From NCBI GenBank assembly GCA_030374735.1, contig JASCIV010000150.1:1-37462 (forward strand): 37,462 nucleotides of DNA. Reading direction: 5' to 3'. The first letter of the stretch is position 1, and each line of letters starts with the position of its first letter. The notes under the pieces were generated by a model that was not told the origin of the DNA, ran no database searches, and saw only the letters and a list, made by a program, of their open reading frames with translations. Of the stretch, positions 27,552 through 37,462 are shown one piece after another. The translations under genes were made by a program, and so were the position numbers. The stretch comes from Gracilaria caudata. Its lineage: Eukaryota > Rhodophyta > Florideophyceae > Gracilariales > Gracilariaceae.

Positions 27552-28545
27552 TTAGTGTGGTTGTGTCTTGGTACCCGCAATGCGAACGATCCCGTTCTCA
27601 ATGGAAAGTCTATCATCAACAAACAGTTGGATAGCCTCTGGTAATGCTTCCTTCTCTTTCTCGAAAACTCGTGCAGCTAGTTCTTCAGTCGTATCGGTAT
27701 CGAACACTGGAACGGCTTTTTGAATAATAATGGGTCCGTGGTCATACTCATTATCTGCCAAATGGACCGTACAACCGGTTATTTTGGCTCCAAATTTGAT
27801 CTGTGGTCGATTGTAGAAGTCAAGAAACGTTAGGCTGCAGCAAAGGGATTGAAGGCGTATAAAAGAACTTTTCATTACGACTTACAACTGCTTCGTGAAC
27901 ACGATTCCCATAGTACCCTTTTCCGCAGAAAGAAGGGATTAAACTGGGATGAATATTAATGACTTTCCCATCATATCGCGACGGAATTTGGTAGAAGTGC
28001 ATCCAACCAGCCATCACTACAAGGTCTATCCCAAACTCATCGAACAAACGTGATATCGCTTCGCTAAAGTTTTCTACGTTCCCGTCAAAATCTTTCTGTC
28101 GAACAACACGCGTTGGGACTCCAAATTGTTCCGCACGGGGAATAGCACCGGCGGATGGTTTGCTCGCCACAACAAGACTCACTTGACATCCCTTCATCTG
28201 GCCATTGTTAATCTGCTCACAGACATTCTGCAAGGACCGACCACCGCCGGAAACCATTACCGCAATGCGCATCAGTTCATTATGAGGTGGTTTCGATACT
28301 GAGCATTTCACTGAGACATATAAAGGTGCTACCCTCAAATGAGCCTTCGTATTGAGTTTGCCCGAAACGAATGGATAGTTGGGAGCTTTACGATTGCAAG
28401 TATTTGCCTGGATACCTCCATGTTCCAGATTGTGATTATCGAAGCTGGCATTGTCAAGTATTGTAATCCGATGTGTTTGGACAAACGAGGGAATGCCAGC
28501 GGATAGTTCACAACATTTCAGGAAAACGTTCCCTCGGAAACACAT
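27552..28545 (-). CDS. PURN: Phosphoribosylglycinamide formyltransferase (PurN/GART), two exons
   Basis: Transfers the formyl group of 10-formyltetrahydrofolate to GAR, the third step of purine synthesis. Exons 28545-27886 and 27800-27552 give 302 residues; the 85-nt intron has donor GTAAGT and a CTAAC branch site. The catalytic domain starts at about residue 92 (MRIAVMVSGGGRSLQ). Active-site blocks are present: NIHPSLIPSFCGKGYYG with the catalytic Asn and His, and DNEYDHGPII with the Asp. The 91-residue leader is not part of the fold; it starts MCFRGNVFLKCC and lacks many acidic residues early on, so it may target the enzyme to plastid or mitochondrion. The ATG at 28272 would instead give a cytosolic form of 211 residues. 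The frame stays open 66 bases above 28545, so a further 5' exon is possible. Confidence 0.9.
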
Positions 28546-28977
28546 GGCGAAGGAGCGATGATGGATTTGATCTCCCAATTCCCAAGCCTCTAGTAGATAT
28601 TCTGTGTCAAATCATTGATTTGGGATTTTTCATACGATTGGTAGAAGGGTCAGAACTGAAGCTCTTTCGGAAGGCTGTGTCACACAGCCTGTGTACCGTG
28701 GTGAACTCCGACATTCGACAACCCGCTCTGTAACCAAATGTATTCAAGAGAAGACTCGGAGCTCTCGCGAGGGGCCCTGCCCTTGGTACGGAACGCACTC
28801 TGCAACACGCGAGATATGTTAACAAGAGCAGCCGTTTTTCAGCGCCGCACATTGAGGGGAGGTGGAAGTTGTTCTATAGGCTCAAAACCTCTGTGTACAA
28901 GCAAGCCTACGGCATGGACAGTAGAGGGTGTAGGCGTGACAGCTAACATTCTCCCGCTTTTGATGGGACCATGATGT

Positions 28978-29244
28978 TCAACTCACACCGTCGGCGCCAT
29001 GGTTAAGGTTGAGATCTACGACTGGAAGAATGGATGCAGGAACAGAAACTTCAGGTAGCGGTGATATGTGCAAAAGCGCGCAGCACAGATTTTGCAGGTC
29101 TAACAGCATATACGAGAAAGGAGTCATCTGCTGGTCAGCCATTGCTCCTGTGAATTCAGACTCAATGATGCCTTTACTCGCAAGGAGTTTTCTGACGAAT
29201 GCGTCGTGAATTATCCTATTCTTCTGGGTGCCCATGTTCACCAT
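28978..29244 (-). CDS. Nse1-like N-terminal exon, remainder unresolved
   Basis: 88 codons from the ATG at 29244 to a TGA at 28978. The stretch HDAFVRKLLASKGIIESEF and FSYMLLDLQNLCCALLHI resembles the start of NSMCE1/Nse1, the RING subunit of the SMC5/6 DNA-repair complex (plant pattern: LIQALLSRG, EKEF, and YLLDINKEL). Good splice donors (GTGTGA or GTGAGT, 28988 or 28986) sit just before the stop, so it is probably exon 1. A fragment downstream at about 28610-28720 (RMSEFTTVHRLCDTAFRKSF) resembles a later Nse1 segment, but I could not join it in phase, and no RING cysteines appear before the PurN gene. It may be a truncated gene, a decayed gene, or a gene with exons I failed to find. Divergent from MSH5, 170 bp apart. 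Confidence 0.4.
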   Translation of the reverse strand: MVNMGTQKNRIIHDAFVRKLLASKGIIESEFTGAMADQQMTPFSYMLLDLQNLCCALLHISPLPEVSVPASILPVVDLNLNHGADGVS

Positions 29245-29413
29245 GTATCAATATCGAGGATTGTGCTGTCATCATGATGAGAGAAGAACATCATGACATC
29301 GATTTGTAACCTTCTTTGTTTCTTGTCGAGGTTCTCATAATCGTGCAGTCGTCTCTTTTCTCTTCAAACGCAGCAAATCTTCGGGTGAAACGAACTTGAC
29401 CTGAAGCGAAAAT

Positions 29414-32400
29414 ATGTATGCACTCTTAGGCACTGTCGTCAAACGCAACTCATATTCTTCGTCTCAGCCCCGCTGTTTAAACATGGGCACTCATCTCAGT
29501 CGCGCTCAATTCAGTCGCAGAGTGAGCACCTTGTCTAAGGCGGAGCTTTCGTTGCCGATCAAACCCTTTCCTTTATTCTGCAAAATGGCAAAGGTTCTGC
29601 GTGGTGGAAAATGGGGATCTGCTCCATCTCGGTCAAACTCTCGTTCAGAAGTTCCATCCGTCTCAGAAAGTGAACGGGACACTGAAAAACACTCCAATCG
29701 TAAGTGCATCCGACTAAGCTCTGTATAGCAATAGTTACGCCGTGTGTCTCACCTCGTACCTAACCCATATGTAGAGAAAGGAGTGCTCATCTCATTTGTC
29801 GAACAAAGGAAGGAGCTGGGTATTGCAGTATATGATCCTTCTGTCAACAACGTTTTTATTTCGAGGTTAGTTTCTTTGACCTCCATTACCGACGCATCTG
29901 TGTCTCAAATATGTTCTAACTATTTGTCTGTAATTATGCTCGACAGAGTACCATGTGCTGAGGATTATCAGGACGCGTCCCAAATCGTTTCGCTATATGA
30001 TCAATACTTTATCATCCTTCCGAAAACACACCAGGATAATGATAGTTTAATCAATGCAATTCGGCCAAACTGCGTGCCCCAAAGCGCGCGAGAGGAATCC
30101 CAAGCGTCACACCACAGTCAGAGACCGGTAACCGAGTATTCGGGCACGTTAAGTCCCTCCGAGTCTGAGGATGCCATCTCCTTCATCCCCAACAGCGAAT
30201 TCTGCCTAACAAAGGCCAGGGAGCTTTGCTCGTTGGTAAACGTTATTGATATGCCGAAGAACCTAACACGTGATTCTCGGCTCCAGTATCTTTCACATGT
30301 AATTGGTGGCGAGAATGTCGTCATTCGTGCATTGGGTGGTCTTCTGTCGTTTATTCTTCAACAAGGAGTCCTTGGGGCATTGGGCAAGAACTCAGATGAA
30401 ATCTGCATAAACGCTATTTGTCCGAAGAACTTTAGCAAATCAATGCGAATAAGTCCAGCTGTGAGCCAGGCTTTGTATATTTTCAGCCACGAACTTCATC
30501 CCTTAGGTCGTGGAAGCCTTCGAGGAAAAGAAGGAGTGTCTTTATTTGGAATCCTCAAAGGACAAGTGAAAACAGCAGCCGGGAGGCATCTCCTTCGATC
30601 TTGGCTTCTATATCCATCGACAGATCTCAATCAAATTCAAGAAAGGCAGCTCTGTGTGCAAAACTTGCAAAGCAACTCAAGACGAGCTCTTCTAACAACA
30701 ATGAGAGATGCTCTAAGCGGCGTCAAAAATGTTGAAGGGATACTGGGACGCATCCAGAAGCATTCTGCGGAGGCATCGGATTGGAAAGCAATGCACTCAT
30801 CTATGTCATCATTTATTTTCATCATCGAAGCTTTGAAGACTGCTGCTCAGCAGGATGAAAGGCTGTCGCACTCCTCTCTTCTCACACGTGCTTTAGGTGT
30901 GAATGAAAGCCATCTCCGAGAGCCGACTAGATGGATCGAAAGTGCCGTAGACTTTGAGGAATCTCGCGTAGCTGGGAGAATGATAGTTGCTGCGGGCTTC
31001 AGTGCAGAAATTGACGACTTGAAACGCACGTATAGCGGCCTAGACGATTTTCTTACCAACATTGGAATGAGTGAATTGGCCAGAATGGCTGAGAGCAACC
31101 AGGGTCTCCAAATCAAATCCTTCAACTTCAAGTTCGAAACACAAATTGGTTTTCTTATCGCAGTGCCAGATCATGAATGTGAAGAAATCGGAATAGATAG
31201 ATTTGAGGACCATGGTATGTCGTTTATGTTTAGGTCTGACCATGATGGCTTTCATTTCAAGAATCAAAAATGTCACGAGTTGGATCAAGAGATCGGCGAC
31301 ATTCATGGAACAATCCTAGAGCTAGAGGCGCATGCATGTCGTTATTTAGGAGCTAAGGTTCTCGAACACGCGTCTGCTATCATGGAAATGACATCCATCG
31401 TGAAGGAATTGGACTGTTTGCAAGCACTGGCTGTGGCAGCCAATGAGTTTTCCTGGACAATGCCTGTATTTGTTGATGATGACCATGGATTTGAAATCGA
31501 GGAAGGTAGGCATCCGCTTGTGGAGCTTGTAGTCCCAACTTTCGTACCAAATTCCACGAGAGTGCGTTTGGGAGATGTTCACGTTTTGAGTGGGTACGTG
31601 AGTCCAGATCTGCTTCATATCTAGCTTTTTATGACTCTAACATCTTAAACAGTCCAAACTTCTCAGGGAAATCAATCTATCTAACTCAAGTCGCTCTTAT
31701 TACGGTTCTGGCGCAAATTGGGTCCTGTGTACCGGCTAAGAGTGCCAAAATGGTTGTTATGGATTCTATCAACGGTCGAATCTCAACTATTGACTCTATC
31801 GCGAACGGGTCCATATTCTTCCAGGATGCTTCACAAGTTGCAACAATGCTGAGGAAACCACCTGTGCGATCTCTGAATATCCTGGATGAATTTGGAAATG
31901 GCACCGCAGGGGTAGACGGTATGGCTCTCCTAGCCAGTGTGATTAATGAGCTGGCAACAAATGAGGAGAAGATGTCAATGACATTGTGTGCTACACATTT
32001 CGTGGAGATTTTAGGAGAACGGTTTCTTCCCTTGTCAAGTCCAAGAATCGGATTGTTCTCCATGGAAGTGCAAACGAGACCTTTGTCTTTGTCAGGTAAC
32101 CCTGAACCTCCTACGAATCGTAGGCGATTCACGAGTGAGGTTCGTCGTACATTGCCCCCATCGGAACGGTCTCCAAATGTGGCTGCGGATAGTGGTGAAC
32201 GAAGAATGCTTGGCTCCGATTGTACGAGCGATATCATCAGGACCTATCGTCTTCTGCCAGGGTCTATCAGTCACGAATCGAGAGCTCTGCACTGTGCCCG
32301 GGATGCAGGGGTCCCGAGGTTTATTCTACAACGCGCAGCACAGCTTCGTGATGCGGTATCTAGGCTTGAACTTGTTACTGGTGCAGCAGCTACCCAGTTG

Positions 32401-32487
32401 AACAGCTTACGGATTAGGATGTTATTTGAGGATGTTAGAGCCTTTGTGAGGGCGGACTTGGGAGGCGACTCACAGAATCAATCATGA
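29414..32487 (+). CDS. MSH5: MSH5, meiotic MutS homologue, three exons
   Basis: MSH5 pairs with MSH4 as a clamp that stabilises meiotic recombination intermediates and promotes crossovers; it does not repair mismatches. Exons 29414-29699, 29775-31593 and 31653-32487 give 979 residues. In-frame ATGs at 29483 and 29585 are alternatives; 29585 (922 residues) has the better context. Introns are 75 and 59 nt with CTAAC branch motifs. The core domain has SLFGILKGQVKTAAGRHLLRSWLLYP, the MSH5 lever-domain mark. The ATPase begins GRHPLVELVVPTFVPNSTR; the second splice join completes Walker A as GPNFSGKS, and Walker B is NILDEFGNGT. An HFVEIL-type segment follows. The mismatch-binding domain I Phe-x-Glu is absent, as expected. 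Chance open frames lie antisense to it. Confidence 0.9.
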
Positions 32488-34174
32488 TAAGCGCGCCTAA
32501 ATGGAAGCATGTCTGAACTCCAAACCTTGGAGCAGGGCGCAGACTCGGTTCTGGCGGGGAATCGAAAGCATAGAGAAACGGAGCCGTGGATTCATACATG
32601 AAGACGAATTGCTTTGTTCTCACACTACTGACTGAACTTTTTTGGTCATCGTCGTCGGTGTCGAACGAGGGGTATTCTATTCCTCCTTTGTATTTCAAAT
32701 GTTTGTGATCATCGATGATCTCCGTCAAATGAGATTAACCTGTCAACTTCAGAAGATTGGCCTTGCATTTGGTTACCTTCAGGTTTGTACTTCAACCCCT
32801 CACTTCGTTTACATGAGCTATGACGATATCAGTACAGATGTATCAAAGATATTCATATGTATTATCCGTGCAACAAGCCCATGACCCTCAAGAGCTGTCT
32901 CTATCATGATGTAATGTTCCTTCGGCGCCCCATGAGACAGGACAATGAAGCATCACGCGCCATGAAAGAAAGGAATTGTACGCCGTCCGGGAAGCTGTCG
33001 ACTCGTATCCAATCTCAATTGGATAAATTCATTTTCTGTGCGACTGTTAGGTTCACCGCAAAAGGAATTCGGCATAATTCACGATGAACAACAATTTCAG
33101 TTCCTTGATTCTCACAGATATTACTCCTCTGGGGCTCACTCGACTTTACATCACAGTGATGTCATACCTCGTGACATGTGCCTTGCAGACAAACTGGTCA
33201 TAGTCAGAAGTGCCCTCAAAATCTGGTTCGATCTTGACTACGACAGCTCAGAATTCACGTCTATGATTTCCTCAATTCATGAGATATGTGCCGCACAGAG
33301 CCATACCAATGCATGCCACTTCCACTAAATGGAAAGCCAACGTGATTGCGCAACTTTTTTTATTCTCGCCGCAAGCGCCAGCTCTTTGAACGCAATGATA
33401 GATTGGACGGCTTCAATTAACATGTTCTGACAAGCATGTCTGAAGCCTCAATGTTTCTGTCTCTTTGAGATGTGCCAGGGGTTTTGTGGGGACTAATGAA
33501 GCCAAAGTGCGAGAATGTCTTTGGATTGTTCTGTTCCAACCAAAGAGAGCATAGGGTACAAGCTTGACCAGCCGATGTCACAAAGAGAAGCTCTGATAGC
33601 CAATGCAGCTTAACTCGGTATTTGTGCGATAGTCATGGTGACGTTGTAAGTCATCTAGTTGGATGAGACGCCCGTGGTCCACAGACTACGTCTCTCGTAC
33701 AAACTAAAGCAACTTCGTCATCGACAGTGATCAGAACTCAAGTATTCCAGCCCGCCCGATGAAGCTGTTCCGCTTTTTTTGCAATAGAGGAAATCGGAAA
33801 TATCTCTCTCTACGATATGTATAGCACACTTATGTTATCGACACTTTCTCCTCCTTTGTTGCCAGCTCATGCATCACTCTGGCTTGGAGAGCCATACCGA
33901 CCACCCCGTAACGTAGTCCTAAGCCTTCGATAGGTCTTCTGATTAAACGCTGGTGCTTCCCTCAAGTCAGAAAACAAGCTAGTGGTGTTCTCTGGTTTCT
34001 ATTTCCACGACACATACAGTCCGATTGAACTGTGAAGAAAGAACAAGAACAAAAACACATCTTTGCATGACATGCGTATGTTGCTCCAATGCTTGCGCTC
34101 AAGCAACGATTTCTAGGTCGGTCAGAAGACACGGCTAATTATCGCTGTTCTTCGTTCAGGGTGATTTGCTAGAT

Positions 34175-34192
34175 TCTCTCTCTCTCTCTCTC
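34175..34192. repeat. (TC)9 microsatellite
   Basis: Perfect 18-nt TC dinucleotide run in gene-poor DNA. Confidence 0.9.
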
Positions 34193-35565
34193 AAGTTCCT
34201 GGACGAAGTTTGGAACGCTCAATTACTGTTTCTAGGAACGGATTTCTCACTATGAGCAGGTTCTTCCAGCCCCGACTTCGGGCGATAGACTCTAGCCCAG
34301 AGTTGCGGTGTTTGTCATGCTCTCGCGAATACTACGAAGGTATCACAAACGCGTTGGATCTTCGAAGGATACGATTTTAAGGGACGAGGTTCTTTTGAAG
34401 CCTGCGCTGGACGGAAGGAAGAGAAGTTGGACAAGGCGCGGGGGTTACCAAGAGAAAGCAGGCCATCTGAGCTTGGTACGACATCCAATGAACGTTTTGT
34501 GCTATTCGCGACTCGTAGCGACCCGTCGCTTTGCGTTCAAGAAAACTGTTTTCCACCTACCCGTTATCCCGTAACATACAGCTTTGAGGAAGCTGCGGTG
34601 TTGACAGAATCCGTTTGAGGAGCTTCTCTGATTTCCATAAAGAGGTAACTGACGTCGATAGACCATAGGGTCAGAAACGACTTAGCCATGTAACCATGAA
34701 AAGTTCATGACATATCCCGTTGACCTTGAGTTCTTTGGAGATACAATCAAAAGCCTTTGTCAAGAATTGTTCTTGGATGCCTGTTTAGACTTCGTCGACG
34801 AGCCATTTTGCAATAAACGAGAAGCGCTTCATACGATATCTAGAACAAAAAGCAGTTTCTGTAGCGTACAATGATGGGTTTCAGAGGCTTTACTTCAGTC
34901 TAGTAATTGAAGGCTGTTGTCCAAAATAAAGAAAGATGATGGATAGACCTTCCTGTCAGAATGAGATCCACCAAACCGAGAATTCTACGACCGTGTCCGG
35001 AGAAGGGCCTTCGTTGCCTTTGACAATTCGTGAAGAGCACGAAGATGAATTGTAGAACGAGTTTGGGGACTATTTATCTTGGAGGATTTCTAATCAGCGA
35101 TAATGTGAAAAGAAACATTTCACGGCATGAAGTGAACAGCAAAGAATTCTTCTTTGTCGATTCCGTTCAGTGTGAATGTGCTTCTCCTCTGCTTTTGTCG
35201 CATTGGTGGTAGAATCCTTGTACTAATTCACTTGATTATGTCGAATCACATTCCACGAACTGTTGAGGTGTATTACCTATTGGGTGTGTGTGTTTTGCGA
35301 CTCGAGTCCCTGGCCCAAATCAATTCGGAAAATAGTAACCAAGGGTTTCTACTGTTGAAGATAACATTATCGTAACTTTACCTAGAGGAGAGAGGGGTCA
35401 ACGGACAATCTAGTAACCCTGCTTCCCTCCTAGTGCAACCTTTTTAACATGTCGGCGACGAGTGCCACATTGACCGATATCAAACTGCCCATTCTCTCGT
35501 TCTGAAGAGAGGAAACTTCTCACGGTGCATTCTGATAACGAACTATTGGTCACTGCAAGAAACAG

Positions 35566-35573
35566 TATAAAAG
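35566..35573 (+). promoter_or_regulatory. TATA-box-like site without an assigned gene
   Basis: TATAAAAG on the plus strand, 44 bp before a perfect CACGTG-centred palindrome and about 100 bp before an ATG at 35673 that opens only five codons before a GTAAGT donor-like site. A small first exon of an unrecognised gene is possible. Confidence 0.3.
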
Positions 35574-35616
35574 AGTCCAGCTCTGTTTCCAACTTCTACA
35601 CTCTTTGAATTACTAC

Positions 35617-35634
35617 GGAATCCACGTGGATTCC
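35617..35634. promoter_or_regulatory. Perfect 18-bp palindrome centred on CACGTG
   Basis: GGAATCCACGTGGATTCC reads identically on both strands. The centre is an E-box/G-box, the usual dimer site of bHLH and bZIP factors. Its function is inferred; it lies just downstream of the TATA-like site at 35566. Confidence 0.5.
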
Positions 35635-36566
35635 ATTCTGTTTAGGAACGCTCTCTTACAAAAAGGGCACATATGAACGAGTTCGTCGTAAGTCGCCAGC
35701 TAGCAAAGTGAAGAAATGCGCCACCTCCAACTTCGTTTGTGTTGGACGTCGATGAAATTATCCACGAGTAAAGATCAGTTCTGTCCCTATGTGCTTAACT
35801 TGAACTTTTGTCCACCGTGCTGTGGTTAGTTCGACACTCCGTGGAATTCGGGTTTCGCAAAGATCAGGGAAACGCTGGAGTTACGACGGTAACCATGATG
35901 GCTACTTACCTTTGTCCAAAGGACACAAACAAGCTCGCGTCGAAACGAGTATGTTGTACATGCGAACCTTGGGTTCAGCAGGAGGGTCCGATATGATAGA
36001 TTCAATCTCTTGATCTCCAAGGGTTTTCCTTTGTAGTATCCCTTTCATAGGCAGGAGGCATGTGAGGATATAATGATCACGAGAAGCGACCGCGAACACG
36101 TTTTTCGTCCTCGATAAACCTAAGTGAGCCACCACACAGCCGACACATTTCTCTCATGTCTCCAATCATTGGGCTTGCTCTTTTTATGAAGATCTCGGTT
36201 CCTCCAAACTGTTAGGGCCACGGTCGCAGCTTGCTCTCCTCAGAGCATCACCGCATCCCGGGTCCGTTCACACACGACTATCCTCAAGATCGAGACCTTT
36301 TCCAACGAGTCTCGATTCGACGGATCCACCGAAGAGCTTGGTGCGTTAATTCGCCCCATTTGCTGTTCCAAGCCCAGCTTTTCAACCCTGACAAGATGTA
36401 TCGTAGTTGTTATGAACCGCTTAGGAGGTCCACCGCGACCATATGTAAGTCTGGCGGGTCCATTTTATTGGCACGGGTGTCAAACAGTCACGCTCTCGAT
36501 CACAAATATCATCTGCCTGTGCGTGTCTGAACCAGTTTGGGCATTGGCTGAGGACTTCGAAACAGT

Positions 36567-36573
36567 TATATAA
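36567..36573 (+). promoter_or_regulatory. TATA box of the IQM-like gene
   Basis: TATATAA lies 78-84 bp upstream of the ATG at 36651, the expected distance for a TATA box with a short leader. Confidence 0.5.
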
Positions 36574-36650
36574 GGTGCTCTAATTCCTCCTACCAACGCT
36601 TTGATAATTGGTTGAGTATCGGTCAGTGCCAGTCCTCATGGGGAGACCAT

Positions 36651-37462
36651 ATGTCTAGTTACAAAGCCAAACGTTTTCACATACGAGCGCTACATGTGTT
36701 AACAAGATATGAACGATTGATACGTTTTAACTGGTGGCGTGGTATAAAACCGTCGAGCACGCTTGACGAAGAGAACAGCCTGATCAATGCGGTCGACAAA
36801 CATTCGTGAGTATTGTGAGCTGAGCTTGTCTCGACCTTGACCATACTAGCTAGAGTACGGTGAAATGATTGTGAGGATGAACCCTAAGCCGTTTGCAGGA
36901 TTCCACCATACTGTCAACTTCACACGCTACGTCTTAGTTCTCTGTTGCGGACGGCACTGCTCCCTTTTCATGCCGCAATTAGCAATATCAACATATCAAG
37001 TGTTTCTGCGCTTGCTCTCCACACTAAGGCGGCGAAGGAAATCAATGCTTCGAAACGGACCCCAACGCATAGAATGCAGTACGATTGGGTCATTTGGTAC
37101 GGAACGGATACGCTCACGAGATCATGGCGAGACGCAAGCAAACGGGTGCGACAAACAGCGAGATAGCACCCGCAAAGGATGGCCTCAGTTGAGCGTGATG
37201 GAGCTTTACACGCCAGTGCTTCCATGCGTGCACCGGCTTGAGGTAGAGGATCCACTTCACCGCTACGGGACGTATCTGCGCGAGTACTATTCGGATTGGG
37301 TAGCGTCAAACTCAGCGCAGCCGTTCTTCACGTGGCTTGATTGTGGGGCAGGGCGTCTGCTGGATGCTTCAGGAAAAAGAAAGGCAGTATCCCGAGTGCA
37401 ACTGAATAACTCACGCGTGCAGTACTGCAATTTACAAGAACGCCAACAATATATGGTGATCG
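36651..37462 (+). CDS. IQM-like (IQ-motif protein family) gene, 3' partial
   Basis: IQM proteins are calmodulin-binding proteins described in plants, with relatives in fungi and algae; their biochemical role is poorly known. Exons read here: 36651-36805, 36899-37145 and 37189 to the window end, with introns of 93 and 43 nt. The last exon is the firm part: DPLHRYGTYLREYYSDW, QPFFTWLDCGAG and YCNLQERQQYMVI follow the IQM core pattern HRYG-(N)L-x-YY-x-x-W, PFFYWLD-x-GEG and YL-x-x-ER-x-x-Y-x-V. Exon 2 contains TRSWRDASKR, which resembles the RW-x-RA segment just before the core. The 43-nt intron is the shortest in the window; an alternative reading keeps one long frame from the ATG at 36865 to the end. 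The gene continues beyond 37462. Confidence 0.55.

Larger units (their letters stand above)
32488..36566. other. Gene-poor stretch with exon-like fragments only
   Basis: About 4 kb with no assembled gene. Fragments inspected: plus-strand 32700-32783 (MFVIIDDLRQMRLTCQLQ, ending at a GTTTGT donor-like site); plus-strand 33110-33328, an open frame after a CACAG acceptor-like site; a 42-codon ATG frame at 34252-34380 containing a CLSC motif; and minus-strand pieces at 35608-36161 with CXXC pairs. A TC microsatellite lies at 34175-34192. None could be tied to a family. Part of this may be one or more multi-exon genes that cannot be solved by eye, or decayed sequence. Confidence 0.35.

Noticed and set aside
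28607..28852. 81-codon minus-strand frame as an independent gene
   Set aside because: Only its last third resembles anything (an Nse1 segment), and the upstream part looks like intron with TTGCAG and GTTACAG acceptors.
29414..29728. Separate small gene upstream of MSH5
   Set aside because: Its frame ends just after a GTAAGT donor and joins in phase to the MSH5 body through a 75-nt intron, so it is the first MSH5 exon.
33220..33245. GGTTCGAT-like string resembling a tRNA B box
   Set aside because: No matching A box, acceptor stem or cloverleaf could be built around it.
34252..34380. 42-codon ATG frame with a CLSC motif
   Set aside because: Too short to judge, with a single CXXC pair and no partner exon; kept only as a note in the gene-poor stretch.

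Overview
The window looks like nuclear DNA of a photosynthetic microbial eukaryote, most likely a red alga. It carries a PGRL1-type photosynthesis gene with a plastid-style leader beside standard eukaryotic housekeeping genes. Genes are compact, on both strands, mostly intronless or with one to three short introns (about 43-125 nt, one of 310 nt). The introns have GT-AG ends and often a CTAAC or CTGAC branch motif. The red-algal assignment is inference; there is no rRNA or organelle marker.

Layout. 1-6.2 kb: 3' part of a G-patch protein gene, a 2 kb gene-free stretch, then the SNARE-disassembly ATPase NSF/Sec18. 6.7-14.4 kb: an Sgf11-like SAGA subunit, a coiled-coil protein, a carnosine N-methyltransferase-type enzyme, PGRL1, a small zinc-finger protein and a large unknown protein; much of this block is visibly GC-rich. 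15.4-20 kb: intron-split genes rebuilt here by hand, namely a ZFPL1-like Golgi membrane protein, an NDUFA3-like complex I subunit and a new 88-residue tail-anchored protein that meets it tail to tail. 20-29 kb: a YjbQ/UPF0047 gene with a 5-nt micro-exon, RNA polymerase I subunit A49, spliceosomal SF3B5, a five-pass tweety/prominin-like membrane protein, a Mic19/CHCHD3-like twin CX9C protein, SF3B6, glycinamide ribonucleotide formyltransferase with a 91-residue leader, and an Nse1-like first exon whose remainder could not be assembled. 29.4-32.5 kb: the meiotic MutS homologue MSH5 in three exons. 32.5-36.6 kb: a gene-poor stretch with a few exon-like fragments. 36.6 kb to the end: the 5' part of an IQM-like gene that runs out of the window.

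The genes do not form one pathway. They cover vesicle traffic (NSF, ZFPL1), chromatin and transcription (Sgf11, A49), splicing (SF3B5, SF3B6), mitochondria (NDUFA3-like, Mic19-like), photosynthetic electron flow (PGRL1), purine synthesis (PurN) and meiosis or genome upkeep (MSH5, Nse1-like). No CRISPR array, tRNA, rRNA, transposase or viral gene was found. Exon joins were derived by eye from splice signals and family fit and have no transcript support.
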